A stretch of DNA of 64,000 nucleotides from Coenobita brevimanus (Eukaryota > Arthropoda > Malacostraca > Decapoda > Coenobitidae), in contig CM064732.1 of the NCBI GenBank assembly GCA_032717465.1, forward strand, positions 29,868,107 to 29,932,106, given 5' to 3'. Shown in pieces: positions 54,213-64,000 of this stretch. The stretch's first letter is position 1; every line of letters begins with the position of its first letter. The position numbers were made by a program, and so were the translations under genes. The notes under the pieces were generated by a model. It was not told the origin of the DNA. It ran no database searches and saw only the letters and a list, made by a program, of their open reading frames with translations.

Positions 54213-57200
54213 ATGGGGGCCAAACCACCGCAAACTCATCCGGCCCCCCATGGGGCTCGAGTACCTGGGAGTGGCTTCGGTCGCCCGGGCAAGTACCACA
54301 TCTCCCAACACAACAACACTGTTTTTTCTCGACGACTTCTTCTAGCCGGGGACATTGAGAGCAATCCAGGACCCACCAACAAATACGTATGTCCAACATG
54401 TTCAAAACTTATCACGTCGAGCCGACAGACAAAGGGTTCAGTTCAGTGCAACTCATGCAAGAACTGGACCCATTACACCTGCACAACACTTGCATCCAGA
54501 AAACATTACACAAACACCTGGACCTGCTTATGCTCCTTCCCCCCACCCATCAACCCCCCTTCCAATCCTACTCCTACTTCCTTCACACCTCCACAGCCAA
54601 ACCCACCGACCCTTACCACACCATCCAGTACCCCAACTCCTCCCATTCCAACCCATCCTAATCCACTTCAACCCTTACCTCCATCACAACCTCCTCCTAC
54701 CCCTTTCCCTCCACCCACACCACCTTCCCCCCCCGAGCTGCAACACCCAACACACACCACACACACAACATAAACATCCTTCAGTTAAACATAGATGACA
54801 TAAACACCAAAATACATGAACTCACACAATTCATCAAACAACAGTACATACACATTGCCATCTTACAAGAAACAAAACCACACAGAGCACAGAAAACGCC
54901 GACATTTCATAACTTCACCATCATTCGACTAGACCGGGCCGACGGCGGTGGCGGTGGCCTCATCACCCTGGTACACAAATCCATCAACTTTGCAGATACC
55001 AATGCACACGCAAAGTCACTTCTCCCCCCATGTGACACCACAACAGAAATACAATCAATTAAAATATGCACTGGCAACAAATCACACATAACAATCGCTA
55101 ACACATACATTCCCCCCCAATCGTCCCCCACGGTACCACACAATTACTCTCCACAGATACACCACATCACTAACATACCCAACATCATCCTGGGTGGTGA
55201 TTTCAACGCCAGGTCGTAGGCCTGGCATGTCAACAACCCTGACACAGACAGAGGGCTGGTGCTACAATCCCAGACAGACCACCTTTTCATACTAAACAAT
55301 CTAGACCAACATACCCAGATCCCACACCAAGCCTTCTTCCTCCCATCATCTCCAGACATCACCTTCTGCTCCCCAAACCTCGCCCCCACTACATCATGGA
55401 GAGTGGTCAAAACCCTAGGTTCTGATCACCTCCCAATCATCATCACTACCAAAACCAGAATCACCCCAGCTGGCCACAAACACACATACACTAATTATAA
55501 GAAAGCCAACTGGGAGGCCTTTGTAACTGAAACAGGACAACTTCTCGAAACACTAAACAGTACACCCATCACAAACATCAACATCGCTGTCCACACTTTC
55601 AATACAATTATAAAAAATGCAGATAAAAGACACATCCCTAGAGGCAACAGGAAGAGACACAACCCCAACTTCACACCAGAAATTCAAGGCCTCATCAGAC
55701 AACGGGACACACTGCGACACTCCCCAACACCCCATACACAAGACACCGTACAACAAATACAAGAACTCAACACTCAAATAAATAATAAAATATCAGATCA
55801 GCAAACACTAAACTGGAAAAATTACCCCCAAACACTTTATCACAAAACAAACATCAGCAAACTCTACAAAACACTAAACAGCATCACACTTTCCAACAGC
55901 AACACCACACAATCACACGCTGCCATCACAACAACAGACACCATACCCTCAAACAAACAACAAGCAAACACTCTCATCAATCACTTTTCACACGTCAGCC
56001 ATCTAAACTCCCATCCCGAAGACCGACATATCATCCGACGTAAGAGACAGTTCCCCACAGACCCAGACTACGCACCTTTTACTTACAACCAGATGAAGCA
56101 CATCATTAACAACCTCAAGCACTCATCTGCCTGTGGACCAGACAACATAAGCAACATTCACCTTAAACACCTACGACCACAAGGCATACAAGCACTCACC
56201 AACATATCAAACTACAGCTACTCACACAACATAATACCCAACATCTGGAAGCATAGCAATATCATCACTATCCCTAAACCCAACAAAGACCCCTCGTTAC
56301 CCTCCTCACATCGCCCCATCACACTCCTCTGCACCCCCTCTAAAGTCACTGAACGACTGGTACTACAACTAGTCACACCTCACATTCCCCTAGCCCAATC
56401 ACAACATGGCTTTAGGCCACTACACTCCACAAACACCCTTCTTACAGACCTTACACAGAGTTTTCGATGGCATGAATTCAGCTAGGCCACCACACAGAAC
56501 ACTCCTAATCACACTAGACATTAGCAAAGCTTTTGATGCCATCCCCCGCCACAACCTCACAAACAAAATACTCAACACAAACATGCACAATAACACAAAA
56601 AGATGGCTGGCAAACTACTTAGCAGGCAGATGTGCACACGTAACATTTGCCAGTCAGTCTTCTAACATCAGAAACTTCACAAACAGCGTCCCCCAAGGAT
56701 CTGTTTTATCCCCTACACTCTTTAACCTATATATACATGCACGACGTACCCACATCCCACACACCACAGATACACATAGCTTCCTATGCAGATGATATAA
56801 CACTTACATGTATGCACCAAAATGCAAACACAGCTGCACACATCATTCAACCTTACCTCAACACACAAGAATAGTTCACCACAAACAGACTCAAAATAGC
56901 CCCAGCCAAATCTACAGTGACTCTTCTCACAAACTAGACAGCAGAACACAGTCACATCCCACACCTCACCATAAACAACACTCCCCTACCACACACACAC
57001 ACACACACCCAAAATCCTTGGTGTAACACACAATACATCAATGTCATTTACACAACACATCACAAACATTAAAAATAAAATAACACCAAGACTCAATGCC
57101 TTAAGGTCACTTGCCCATACAACATTTGGACACAACAAAGAAACCACCACCACAGTATACAAACAATACATACGTTCAGCAATGAATTATGCAAGCCCTG

Positions 57201-57901
57201 CCTGGGCTTCTAACCTCACCAAAACACAATACAACACTCTACAGACCATACAGAACAAGGCCCTAAAAATAATCACAGGCTGCACAGCTACTACACCCAC
57301 AGATCACCTACCTCAAGAAACCAAAGTCCTCAAAGTCAAGGATCACCTAGACATGAGAGGCACCCAGTTTCTTGTTGCAGCCTCCACAAACCCACAACAT
57401 CCACTACAGTACATGGCAGCACATCCACCCACACCAAGGAACATCAAAACAACACCCTGCACATGATACCATACACAAATACTGTCATCCCTCCCCCCTT
57501 GCCCACCTCAGACCAGCTTCCAGAAGCATATCCACACTCAGATCACTCGCCGCTCCATTCAGTCACTTAAAGACAACACACAGCTGCATGCACGGCCTCC
57601 TGACATCCACCCTTCTGAACCCTATCTTCCTCGTAAGGACAGAGTCCACCTGGTCAGGCTGAGATGTGGGCACCATCCAGCCCTCTTAAGCTACCAGAAG
57701 AGGCTGGATGACTCCGTCGCTGATGCCTGTCCAGGATGCAACACAGCACCCCATACTATTAAGCACATTATGGAAGACTGCATTGCACACACTCACCTAC
57801 ACCAACAACACAACATACACTCTTTGAGAGCTCTGTGGGAAAGCCCGGTCTCGGCCATGGCCTTCCTAAAGGACTCGGGGCTGTTCGGCCAGACTGCCTA
57901 G
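54213..57901 (+). pseudogene. 2A-PHD-endonuclease-RT polyprotein, frameshifted
   Basis: From ATG 54213 a 54-residue leader ends in LLLAGDIESNPGP. A PHD-type finger (CPTC, CNSC, WTHYTC, WTCLC) and a proline/threonine-rich spacer follow, and the frame shifts in a CA-rich run near 54770. The endonuclease reads LQLNIDDINTKIHELTQF, LQETKPHR, LGGDFNARS*AWHV (TAG at about 55217) and LGSDHLPIII. RT: SACGPDNISNIHLKHL, ITIPKPNKDPSLPSSHRPIT, HGFRPLHSTNTLL, a shift near 56460, [32 protein letters not shown] and SYADDITLTC. The C-terminus has CPGCNTAPHTIKHIMEDC and ends at TAG 57899-57901. A few lesions inactivate it. Confidence 0.85.
54333..54374 (+). other. 2A-like ribosome-skipping motif
   Basis: Codons 54351-54374 read D-I-E-S-N-P-G-P, preceded by hydrophobic LLLAG. 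This matches the DxExNPGP signature at which ribosomes release between G (54369-54371) and P (54372-54374). Placed before the PHD finger, it would detach the short N-terminal leader. 2A motifs at LINE N-termini are known from trypanosome and several animal non-LTR elements. Function here is inferred. Confidence 0.85.
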
Positions 57902-58343
57902 GGAACAACTACTACTACTACTACTACTACATTCTGCGTACTTGCAGCGAGTCCATGGCCATTTTGATGAATAACCGCCTCCTCTCAGACTCTGATAGTA
58001 CGAAGGATTTCCTGAAGCACTTGCAGTACACTGTTCATGAAGTCTTGCACTTAACTTAGTCATTCGCACTCAGAAGTCCATTCTCTTCACACTGCACACT
58101 CTTGTCTTACTTATGTTCCATTGTAACTTAATAAGTGTTGCACTCTGCACTTTAAGTCTTTCCACTCATAAAACCATTTTCTAAACAAAACACACTCAAG
58201 TTATTTTACATTAAATTTACAGTCCAAAAATTGTTTGTCTTTTCACTCAAATTTCTAATTTCTTAACAATACTATATGCACTGTTTTTCTTACACTGCAC
58301 AACACTAAATTCCCGTGTGGTCTAGTGGAGAAGTTCTTGCCAT

Positions 58344-60351
58344 TTAATCACTGTCAGAGTCTGAGGTCACTGGGAGGTGACCTAGGGGTGCGTCGCAGGG
58401 TCATGGTGATGGCGTACCCACTGCAGACAATTCAGAAGATAGACGCAAACTCACGTCGAGCGGTGACTCCACCATGGCTGATGTGCTGGGCTGTGGCTCG
58501 GAGCATGAGGGCCTGTCTTGGGGAGGCAACGGAGTGGAGCCAGGGCTGGGCACAGCGGGGGTCACGGGCCTGAAATAGCTGTCAATCATTGATTAACGCA
58601 AGGAATGACGATTCTGACAATTAATGATGCGCTGCCTGAAAGCACTCACTTCTTCCACAAGTCCCAAGGGCTCCATCTCCCTGTCACAGTCAGGGTGTTC
58701 CAGGCAGTCCAAAACGAACTCTAGGTGTTCCCGGAGTGCGCTCAGCTTGGGGATGGCTGGTGTAGTGTCATGCTGAGAGGAGTCCGCATCATCATCGCCA
58801 TCCTCATCGGAATCTTCAAGCTGGGTACCGACACCTGCAACTGAAGATGCAATCTCGATATCAGACAGGGTCTGATACCCAGGATCGCCCTCGTCGTCAT
58901 CCAACCACTCAAGCACTTCGTCCACATCAACATCGTCCCCATGCACACGTAGACGTGCATGGATGTCATCCACGTCAAAACCTAGGAAATTGTGCTCCAC
59001 ATCCGTTCCGAGAAGCAGACGAGACCAACCATTTTCTAGAGTCTTGACAGGGATTTCCTTCCATGCACTGGCCCAGTTGTAAATGGCAGACTTGATGTTG
59101 TAGCGGCGAGGTTTTCCAGAGTCCGCTGGCCTCGCGTGTCCCGTCCCTCCCTGCGCTCGTCCTCGTCCTCGAGAACAACCATCACCTCGTTCAGGAACTT
59201 CCGTCAGTATAGGCGCTTCATTGCTACGATCACTCCTTGGTCCATTGGTTGGATGAGAGCAGTAGTATTAGGTGGCAGAAACATGCACCTAATGCGGCCA
59301 TTCTCAGCTACCAAGTCCTTGTCGCACGGGTGGGCAGGTGCATTGTCGGGGAGAAGGAGGGCCTTTACCTGGTGGCGTGGGATTCCCAGTTTCTCCGTCT
59401 GGTAATGTATGACCTCCTTGATGAAATGGCAGTGGAACCAGTCTTTGAAGATGTAGGCTGTGAACCATGCCTTCAAGGAATGGTACCAGACGACAGGAAG
59501 GACATCCATCACCCCACGAAGACACCGAGGATGCTTTGCACGGCCAACAATAACGGGCTTAAGCCGGTCCATGCCCTTAGAATTAGCACAACACAAAGCA
59601 GATAGCTGTTGCTTGGAGAGCTTGTGGCCAGGTACACGCTTCTCCGTCTCCTCGGCTAGAGTGTTCGTAGGCAAAGAGTGATAGAATAAACCAGTTTCGT
59701 CAGCGTTGTAGACTTGACCGAGAGCGAGGCCCTCCCTGTTGATCAAACCCTTCATCTCGTGCCAAAACTTCTCTACTCCATCCTCGTTAGCGTCCAAAGC
59801 TTCGCCATGAGACTTACGGTTGGTAAGGCCATGTCGTAACTTGAACGCGAAGAGCCAACCCTCGGATGCCTTGAAGTCTAGGGCATCGTGAAGCCTTGCG
59901 AACTTCTCAGCAGCAGCCTTCAGCTCCGTACCACGTACCATCAAACCAGCAGCACGTTGCTGTCGATACCAAATCAATGTGGAGCAGTCGACTTCAGCAA
60001 ACTTGGGAGTAAACATCATCTTCCTCTCCACGTTGCATTTGCTTTTCAACGAGAAGTCAGCCGTGTACTGCATGAGTTTGTCTCGGGATCTCAAACAAAG
60101 CAGATCGGGCCAGGTTGAATAACAAACAAAGCAGATAGGGTCAGGTTGAACTCACGAAGGATGCGTGACGAAGACTATCCCGCATCTACTTTCTCCAATA
60201 TCTCCCTCTTCTTCTCCAGAGTCAAAACCACACTCTTCCTCTTCTCAGGCGGCAGGGCCATCATCACACACACGAAGGAAAGGCATGAGAGCAGCAGGAG
60301 TGCCTGCAGCAGGTAAGGCACCACCACAAAAGCGAGCACGTGGGCAGCCAT
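58344..60351 (-). pseudogene. Tigger-like transposase copy 2, frameshifted
   Basis: On the minus strand it begins ATG 60351 (MAAHVLAFVVVPYLLQALLL leader) and ends TAA 58344-58346. TGG to TAG breaks KVDAG*SSSRILREF at about 60178. A tandem duplication of about 30 bp (AACAAAGCAGATCGGGCCAG and variant, 60097-60150) shifts the frame. Then a 296-codon block (60094-59204) carries the DNA-binding domain and catalytic YNADETGLFY, LLLPDNAPAH and PMDQGV. A further shift near 59200 precedes the acidic C-terminal part (59000-58401). It is about 95 percent like copy 1 by eye. Confidence 0.88.
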
Positions 60352-60605
60352 AATGACGAGCATTCACTCACGACAAGAGACGGGCGGAAAGTGGGGAGGA
60401 TGCAGGGGAGCTCTAGCGGACTTCGGAGGAATGACGCACCAAAACAAAGCTGTCCTGCGCCGCGCGTGCCAAGTTCAAATTACGGGCGGGAAAAAGTTGG
60501 ATTTTTTTCGAATTTTTTGTGGTTTTCGGACCATTTTGGGAATATTGGATCCCAGGACGATTATGTCCGGTAAGTGAGAGTCCGCATAGTACAGGGATTA
60601 CTGTA

Positions 60606-61761
60606 TTAATAAATTTCCATCAGAATACCATTAGAATTGCAACTGTCCATCGACCAGGTCATCCGGGCACAGATCGAGGTTTTATGGAGGAGTTTGGGCA
60701 GTTTCTTGAAGGATTTTCTCTTAATCCTGGAGGACTTCTTGTTTGTGGTGATTTCAAGTATTGGGTCGACAGTCCAGAGTCAAAACCATTTTCTTCAGAA
60801 TTCCTCGAGTTGATCACCCATAACAATTTTTTCAATCATGTGAGTAATCCAACTCACATCTCAGGACATGTCCTTGACTTGATCTTGTCCCCTGTTGGTT
60901 GCAGACGCATATCAGATGTGGAGGTTGACTCATTTGACCCCCTCACCTCTGATCATGCTCTGATCACTCTTAGTTTTGATGTCCCAAAATCCCCTTCATA
61001 TATAAAGGTCATCAGGTTCAGAAATTACAGGAATGTTGACCGCCAGATGATGTGTCTTGAAACTGATCAACGTTTAAACTCCACTGATTCTTCCAGTCTT
61101 TCTTCTGATGAATTGGTTGATATTTACAACAACGAGCTTAGGTCAATATTTGACCATATTGTCCTGAGGTAGTAATAACAAACACTGTACGTGATGATTC
61201 TCCGTGGTATGGTCCATCCATTAATTCTTTGCGTAGACAACATAGAAGGGCAGAACGTGAGTGGTGCTTGCAGCGGACCAAAGTAACTCGTTTGCATTAT
61301 GTTTTTGCGAGAAAAGCAGTTGTTCACACTGTAAAAGCCCAAAAGGCTAGATATTATCAAAATAAAGTTGATTCATGTGATGGTGATAAAAAAAACACTG
61401 TCTGCAGTTGTGAACAATTTGGTTGGTCGGAGGAATGTAATTGTTAAACCAACTTCTGTATCTGATACCCAATTGGCTTCTGATTTTGCTTCATTTTTTA
61501 CAAGTAAGATATCTCGCATAAGAAGTGATTTAGACAGCAGTTCTCCTAGTGAAGTGTACTCAGTTGACTTCCAGCCACGGTGCACCGGGGATCACTTACT
61601 TTCAACATTTCATCCGCTGGATGTAAACAAAGTCAAATGTTATATCAGAAAACTTAATAAAACATTTTGCTCACTCGATCCATGAAACATGTCACAATTA
61701 CCTGATGTGTATGAACACGCTGCAGACTTTATCTGCAACATAATAAATAGATGCTTCTTAA
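60606..61761 (+). pseudogene. L2-like ORF2 endonuclease end and linker (copy 2)
   Basis: The frame resumes with LINFHQNTIRIATVHRPGHP and reads LLVCGDFKYWVDSPES and LTSDHALITLSF to TAG at 61170-61172. Copy 1 has the same -1 shift at this point (IVPR*). The linker continues in another frame (DSPWYGPSINSLRRQHRRAE) and then TSVSDTQLASDFASFFTSKI to a TGA at 61683 (LDP*NMSQ). It ends at the TTAA insertion. Confidence 0.85.
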
Positions 61762-62791
61762 CCCTTTAACCGCGGGTATTGTTTTGGTCTGACTGTCCTC
61801 TCCCGCGGGGGTTTCAGCCAAATGTAAACAAACCTTTAAACCTTAATAACTCTGCACAGAATAAAGCTAGAGAAAAAAATAAGGTACCATTAGAAAGTAC
61901 TAACCTTCAGCTTTCCATTGATGTATGTTTCATGACTTTGTTGACTTTCACAGGACGGGCAGTGCCGTTAGAATTGAGGGGTGTAAAATCACTTTTTCGC
62001 TCACACACCATTACCTTCGCTCATACACCATTACCAAATGCCAACCTCATTCTGATAATAATACTATAAACATATATGAACACTGCACATACGATAAACA
62101 CCCACTCTGTGTTCACTGAGGCAGGTAAAAGGCACTGTAATTACCCACACTTCACTGCCACATCAGCGGTGTTGTAATCACTATTTTTCGCTCACACACC
62201 ATTACCAAATGCCAACCTCATTCTGATAATAATACTATAAACATATATGAACACTGCACATACGATAAACACCCACTCTGTGTTCACTGAGGCAGGTAAA
62301 AGGCACTGTAATTGCCTGCACTTCACTGCCACATCAGCGGTGTTGTAATCACTATTTTTCGCTCACACACCATTACCAAATGCCAATCACATTCTGATAA
62401 TAATACTGTAAACATATATGAACACTGCACATACGCTAAACACCCACTCTGTGTTCACTGAGACAGGTAAAAGGCACTGTAATTGCCTGCACTTCACTGC
62501 CACATCAGCATGTGTTGTCACTCACACAGCTGGACAGATACTGACGCGTGCTTGGTCAGGGGTGGGGGTGGGGTGGGGGCCCAGGGGGTGGGAGGTGGGG
62601 CCTCAGGGGGGGGAAGAGGGAGGTGGGGGTCGGCTGGAGTGAAAGAACTTAATAGCTACTCTCCCTTGAAACAATTGGCGCACGGAAAAAACGCGGGGTA
62701 TTCAAAATATTCACAAACATTCGAGAATGACACCCGCGGTTTGGTCCAGTTTTTGCAACGTCATTCTGGAATGACACCCGCGGTTAAAGGG
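61762..62791. mobile_element. TTAA-flanked element 3 (1030 bp) with internal triplication
   Basis: TTAA at 61758-61761 and 62792-62795. Both ends carry CCCTTTAACCGCGGGT in inverted orientation (16 bp exact). L2 copy 1 shows the single-TTAA empty site at 21830-21833. The interior has a block of about 171 bp repeated three times from about 61992 (ATTTTTCGCTCACACACCAT ... CACATCAGCGGTGTTGTAAT), with starts near 61992, 62181 and 62352. It has no transposase. It shares almost all of its sequence with element 2. Confidence 0.93.
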
Positions 62792-62795
62792 TTAA

Positions 62796-64000
62796 AAAGT
62801 AGTTTTGTGCACTCTGAGAAACGTGCTTTGCTTAGGCCCCTAATTAAGAAACCTGGCCTTGATGTCGAGAGCATGACAAATTATCATCCTGTCTCTAACC
62901 TGTCTTTTTTATCCAAGATTATTGAGCGGGCCATACTCGATCAACTCGTACCACTACTGGAACACAACAGAGTTGTTCCTGTTGTTCAATCAGCATACAG
63001 AAAATACCATTCAACTGAAAATGCACTAACAAGGATTCAGAGTGACTTGGTGGCAAACACTTGTAATGGGATATCCTCTCTCCTAGTTCTGTTGGATCTG
63101 TCTGCAGCTTTTGATACAGTAGATCATAAACTATTGTTGGACGACCTGTATTTTTATGGCGTTCGTGATAGTGCCCTTTTGCTCCTTAAGTCGTATCTGT
63201 TGGACAGATCTCATAGGGTGGTTGTTGGTTATGCTAGCTCTGATTCTGCTCCCCTTCTATTTGGAGTCCCTCAAGGATCAGTTTTGGGTCCAATTCTATT
63301 TACTATCTACACAAGTAGTTTATCGTCTCTACTTGAAGCTCATGATGTGTCCTATCATTTTTATGCTGATGACACCCAGCTCTATGTTAAGATGTCAAAT
63401 GTCAACGATACTAAGACAAAGTCTGAATCTCTAATGTCTGATATTAAGATTTGGATGGCTAGAGGAAACTTAAAAGCTGAATGATGGTAAAACTGAGATA
63501 ATCATCATCAGAGGAAACAGAAGGGGTGATGACACTGACAACGCCCTGGCTTTGAACACTGGTGTGTCACAGCTTCATCCAGTCAGTTCCGTTCGAAATC
63601 TGGGTGTTTATTTTAATTCTACGTTAAATTACAAAGAACATATTAATCAGGTTGTAAGAGGGTGTAACTTGCATATCAGAAATCTGTACTCTGTAAGAAA
63701 ATTCCTGAATAGACGGTGCCTCCTAACATGGGCCCATGCAGTGGTCTTGTCTTGTGTTTTTTATTGTAATTCTCTGTGGATTGGCCTTCCAAATAATATA
63801 CAAACAAAATTTCAGTCTGTGTTGAACAGGGCAGCACGGCTTGTCCTTGGTCTCCCACCGAGAACCTCAACTACCCCGTTTCTGATTGAGTTGCATTGGT
63901 TACCAGTAAAGGCTAGAACTGAATTTAAACTGTGTCTTATTACATTCAAGGTTCTTAAGTTTGGTGAACTGAAGTATCTTGCTGAATTGTTAAAACTCCC
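62796..64000 (+). pseudogene. L2-like reverse transcriptase (copy 2), runs off the window
   Basis: An open stretch to 63484 reads LIKKPGLDVESMTNYHPVSN, SKIIERAILDQLVPLLEHNR, LVLLDLSAAFDTVDHKLLLD, GVPQGSVLGPILFTIYT and YHFYADDTQLYVKM, with both catalytic boxes intact. A one-base A-run expansion at 63472 (NLKAE*) breaks it. The C-terminal part (63490-64000) is readable in shifted frames (RGCNLHIRNLYSVRKFLN; FLIELHWLPVKARTEFKL) and continues past 64000. Confidence 0.87.

Larger units (their letters stand above)
54142..57928 (+). mobile_element. LINE with 2A-like peptide, (CTA)n tail, 11-bp target duplication
   Basis: ACATTCTGCGT occurs at 54131-54141 and 57929-57939. The 3787-bp insert ends in CTACTACTA repeats. 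It lies in the 3' noncoding part of Tigger copy 2. The base composition is strongly C- and A-rich on the coding strand, unlike its neighbours. The clade is unassigned: it belongs with jockey/CR1/L2-type elements by its endonuclease and RT, and its C-terminal cysteine cluster resembles those of jockey- and I-type elements. Confidence 0.92.
53672..60603 (-). mobile_element. Tigger transposon copy 2 (minus), carrying a LINE
   Basis: Ends CAGTAATACCTTCACTATCC at 53672 and GTACAGGGATTACTG at 60603 are flanked by TA (53670-53671, 60604-60605). Without the nested LINE (54142-57928 plus one target repeat) the element is about 3.13 kb. It is much closer to copy 1 than to copy 3. It splits the L2 endonuclease. 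L2 copy 1 shows the empty site. Confidence 0.92.
51756..64000 (+). mobile_element. L2-like LINE copy 2, near full length, split by nested insertions
   Basis: The 5' region (51756-52120) precedes ORF1 (52121-53308), and ORF2 starts at about 53381. ORF2 is interrupted at 53671 by a minus-strand Tigger (53672-60603) and at 61761 by a TTAA-flanked element (61762-62791). It continues to the window end inside the RT C-terminus. Both breakpoints are intact in L2 copy 1, which confirms them. The 3' tail lies beyond 64000. The 5' border is inferred from the sharp end of the CR1-like fragment. Confidence 0.85.

Overview
This window is animal nuclear DNA made almost entirely of transposable elements. 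I see no operon, Shine-Dalgarno site, rRNA, tRNA or CRISPR array. The density of LINE families (CR1-like, L2-like, RTE-like, jockey-like), the three related Tigger elements and the long dinucleotide and tetranucleotide microsatellites suggest an arthropod, most likely a decapod crustacean. That is an inference from repeat style, not from a marker gene. The only convincing piece of a host gene is one spliced internal exon at 27316-27553 on the minus strand.

Layout. (1) 1-11559: an old CR1-like LINE (+) split by a complete Tigger transposon (475-3521), a 655-bp TA-flanked MITE (4580-5234) and a 5.3-kb composite insertion (5291-10630). The composite holds two SINE types and three truncated RTE-like LINEs. 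(2) 11560-23960: a minus-strand LINE ending in a C2H2 zinc finger. It is split by a pogo-like element (12212-18178), by a jockey 3' fragment and by an L2-like LINE (20233-23463). The pogo-like element carries a smaller Tigger derivative and a Tc1 element, and the Tc1 in turn holds two TTAA-flanked elements. (3) 24-28 kb: old SINE and LINE scraps, tandem duplications and the host exon. (4) 28.4-35.2 kb: two nearly equal RTE-like copies in head-to-head inversion. The right-hand one contains a truncated copy of its own family. (5) 35-43 kb: trinucleotide repeats, a SINE, a third RTE-like family, a nearly intact jockey-like LINE (38084-41045) and a 180-bp tandem array. (6) 43.2-46.3 kb: an old Tigger copy carrying a SINE. 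(7) 46.6-50.4 kb: a degenerate LINE holding the 3' end of another. (8) 51.2-64 kb: a truncated CR1 fragment abutting a U4 snRNA-like sequence that coincides with the apparent 5' end of a near full-length L2-like LINE. That L2 has an intact ORF1. Its ORF2 is cut by a minus-strand Tigger, which itself contains a LINE with a 2A-like peptide, and by a TTAA-flanked element.

How the parts relate. Many junctions can be verified inside the window, because removing an insertion restores a reading frame or matches an uninterrupted paralogue. This gives a readable insertion order up to four levels deep. The RTE-like family and the SINE-alpha family share a 3' tail ending in TAGA repeats, which points to a LINE supplying machinery to a SINE. 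Several microsatellites are the 3' tails of LINEs. Most coding copies carry stops or frameshifts. The least damaged are the jockey-like ORF (one stop and one G-run shift), the first Tigger transposase (one stop) and L2 ORF1 (none). Family names come from motif recognition by eye; clade assignments would need a search.
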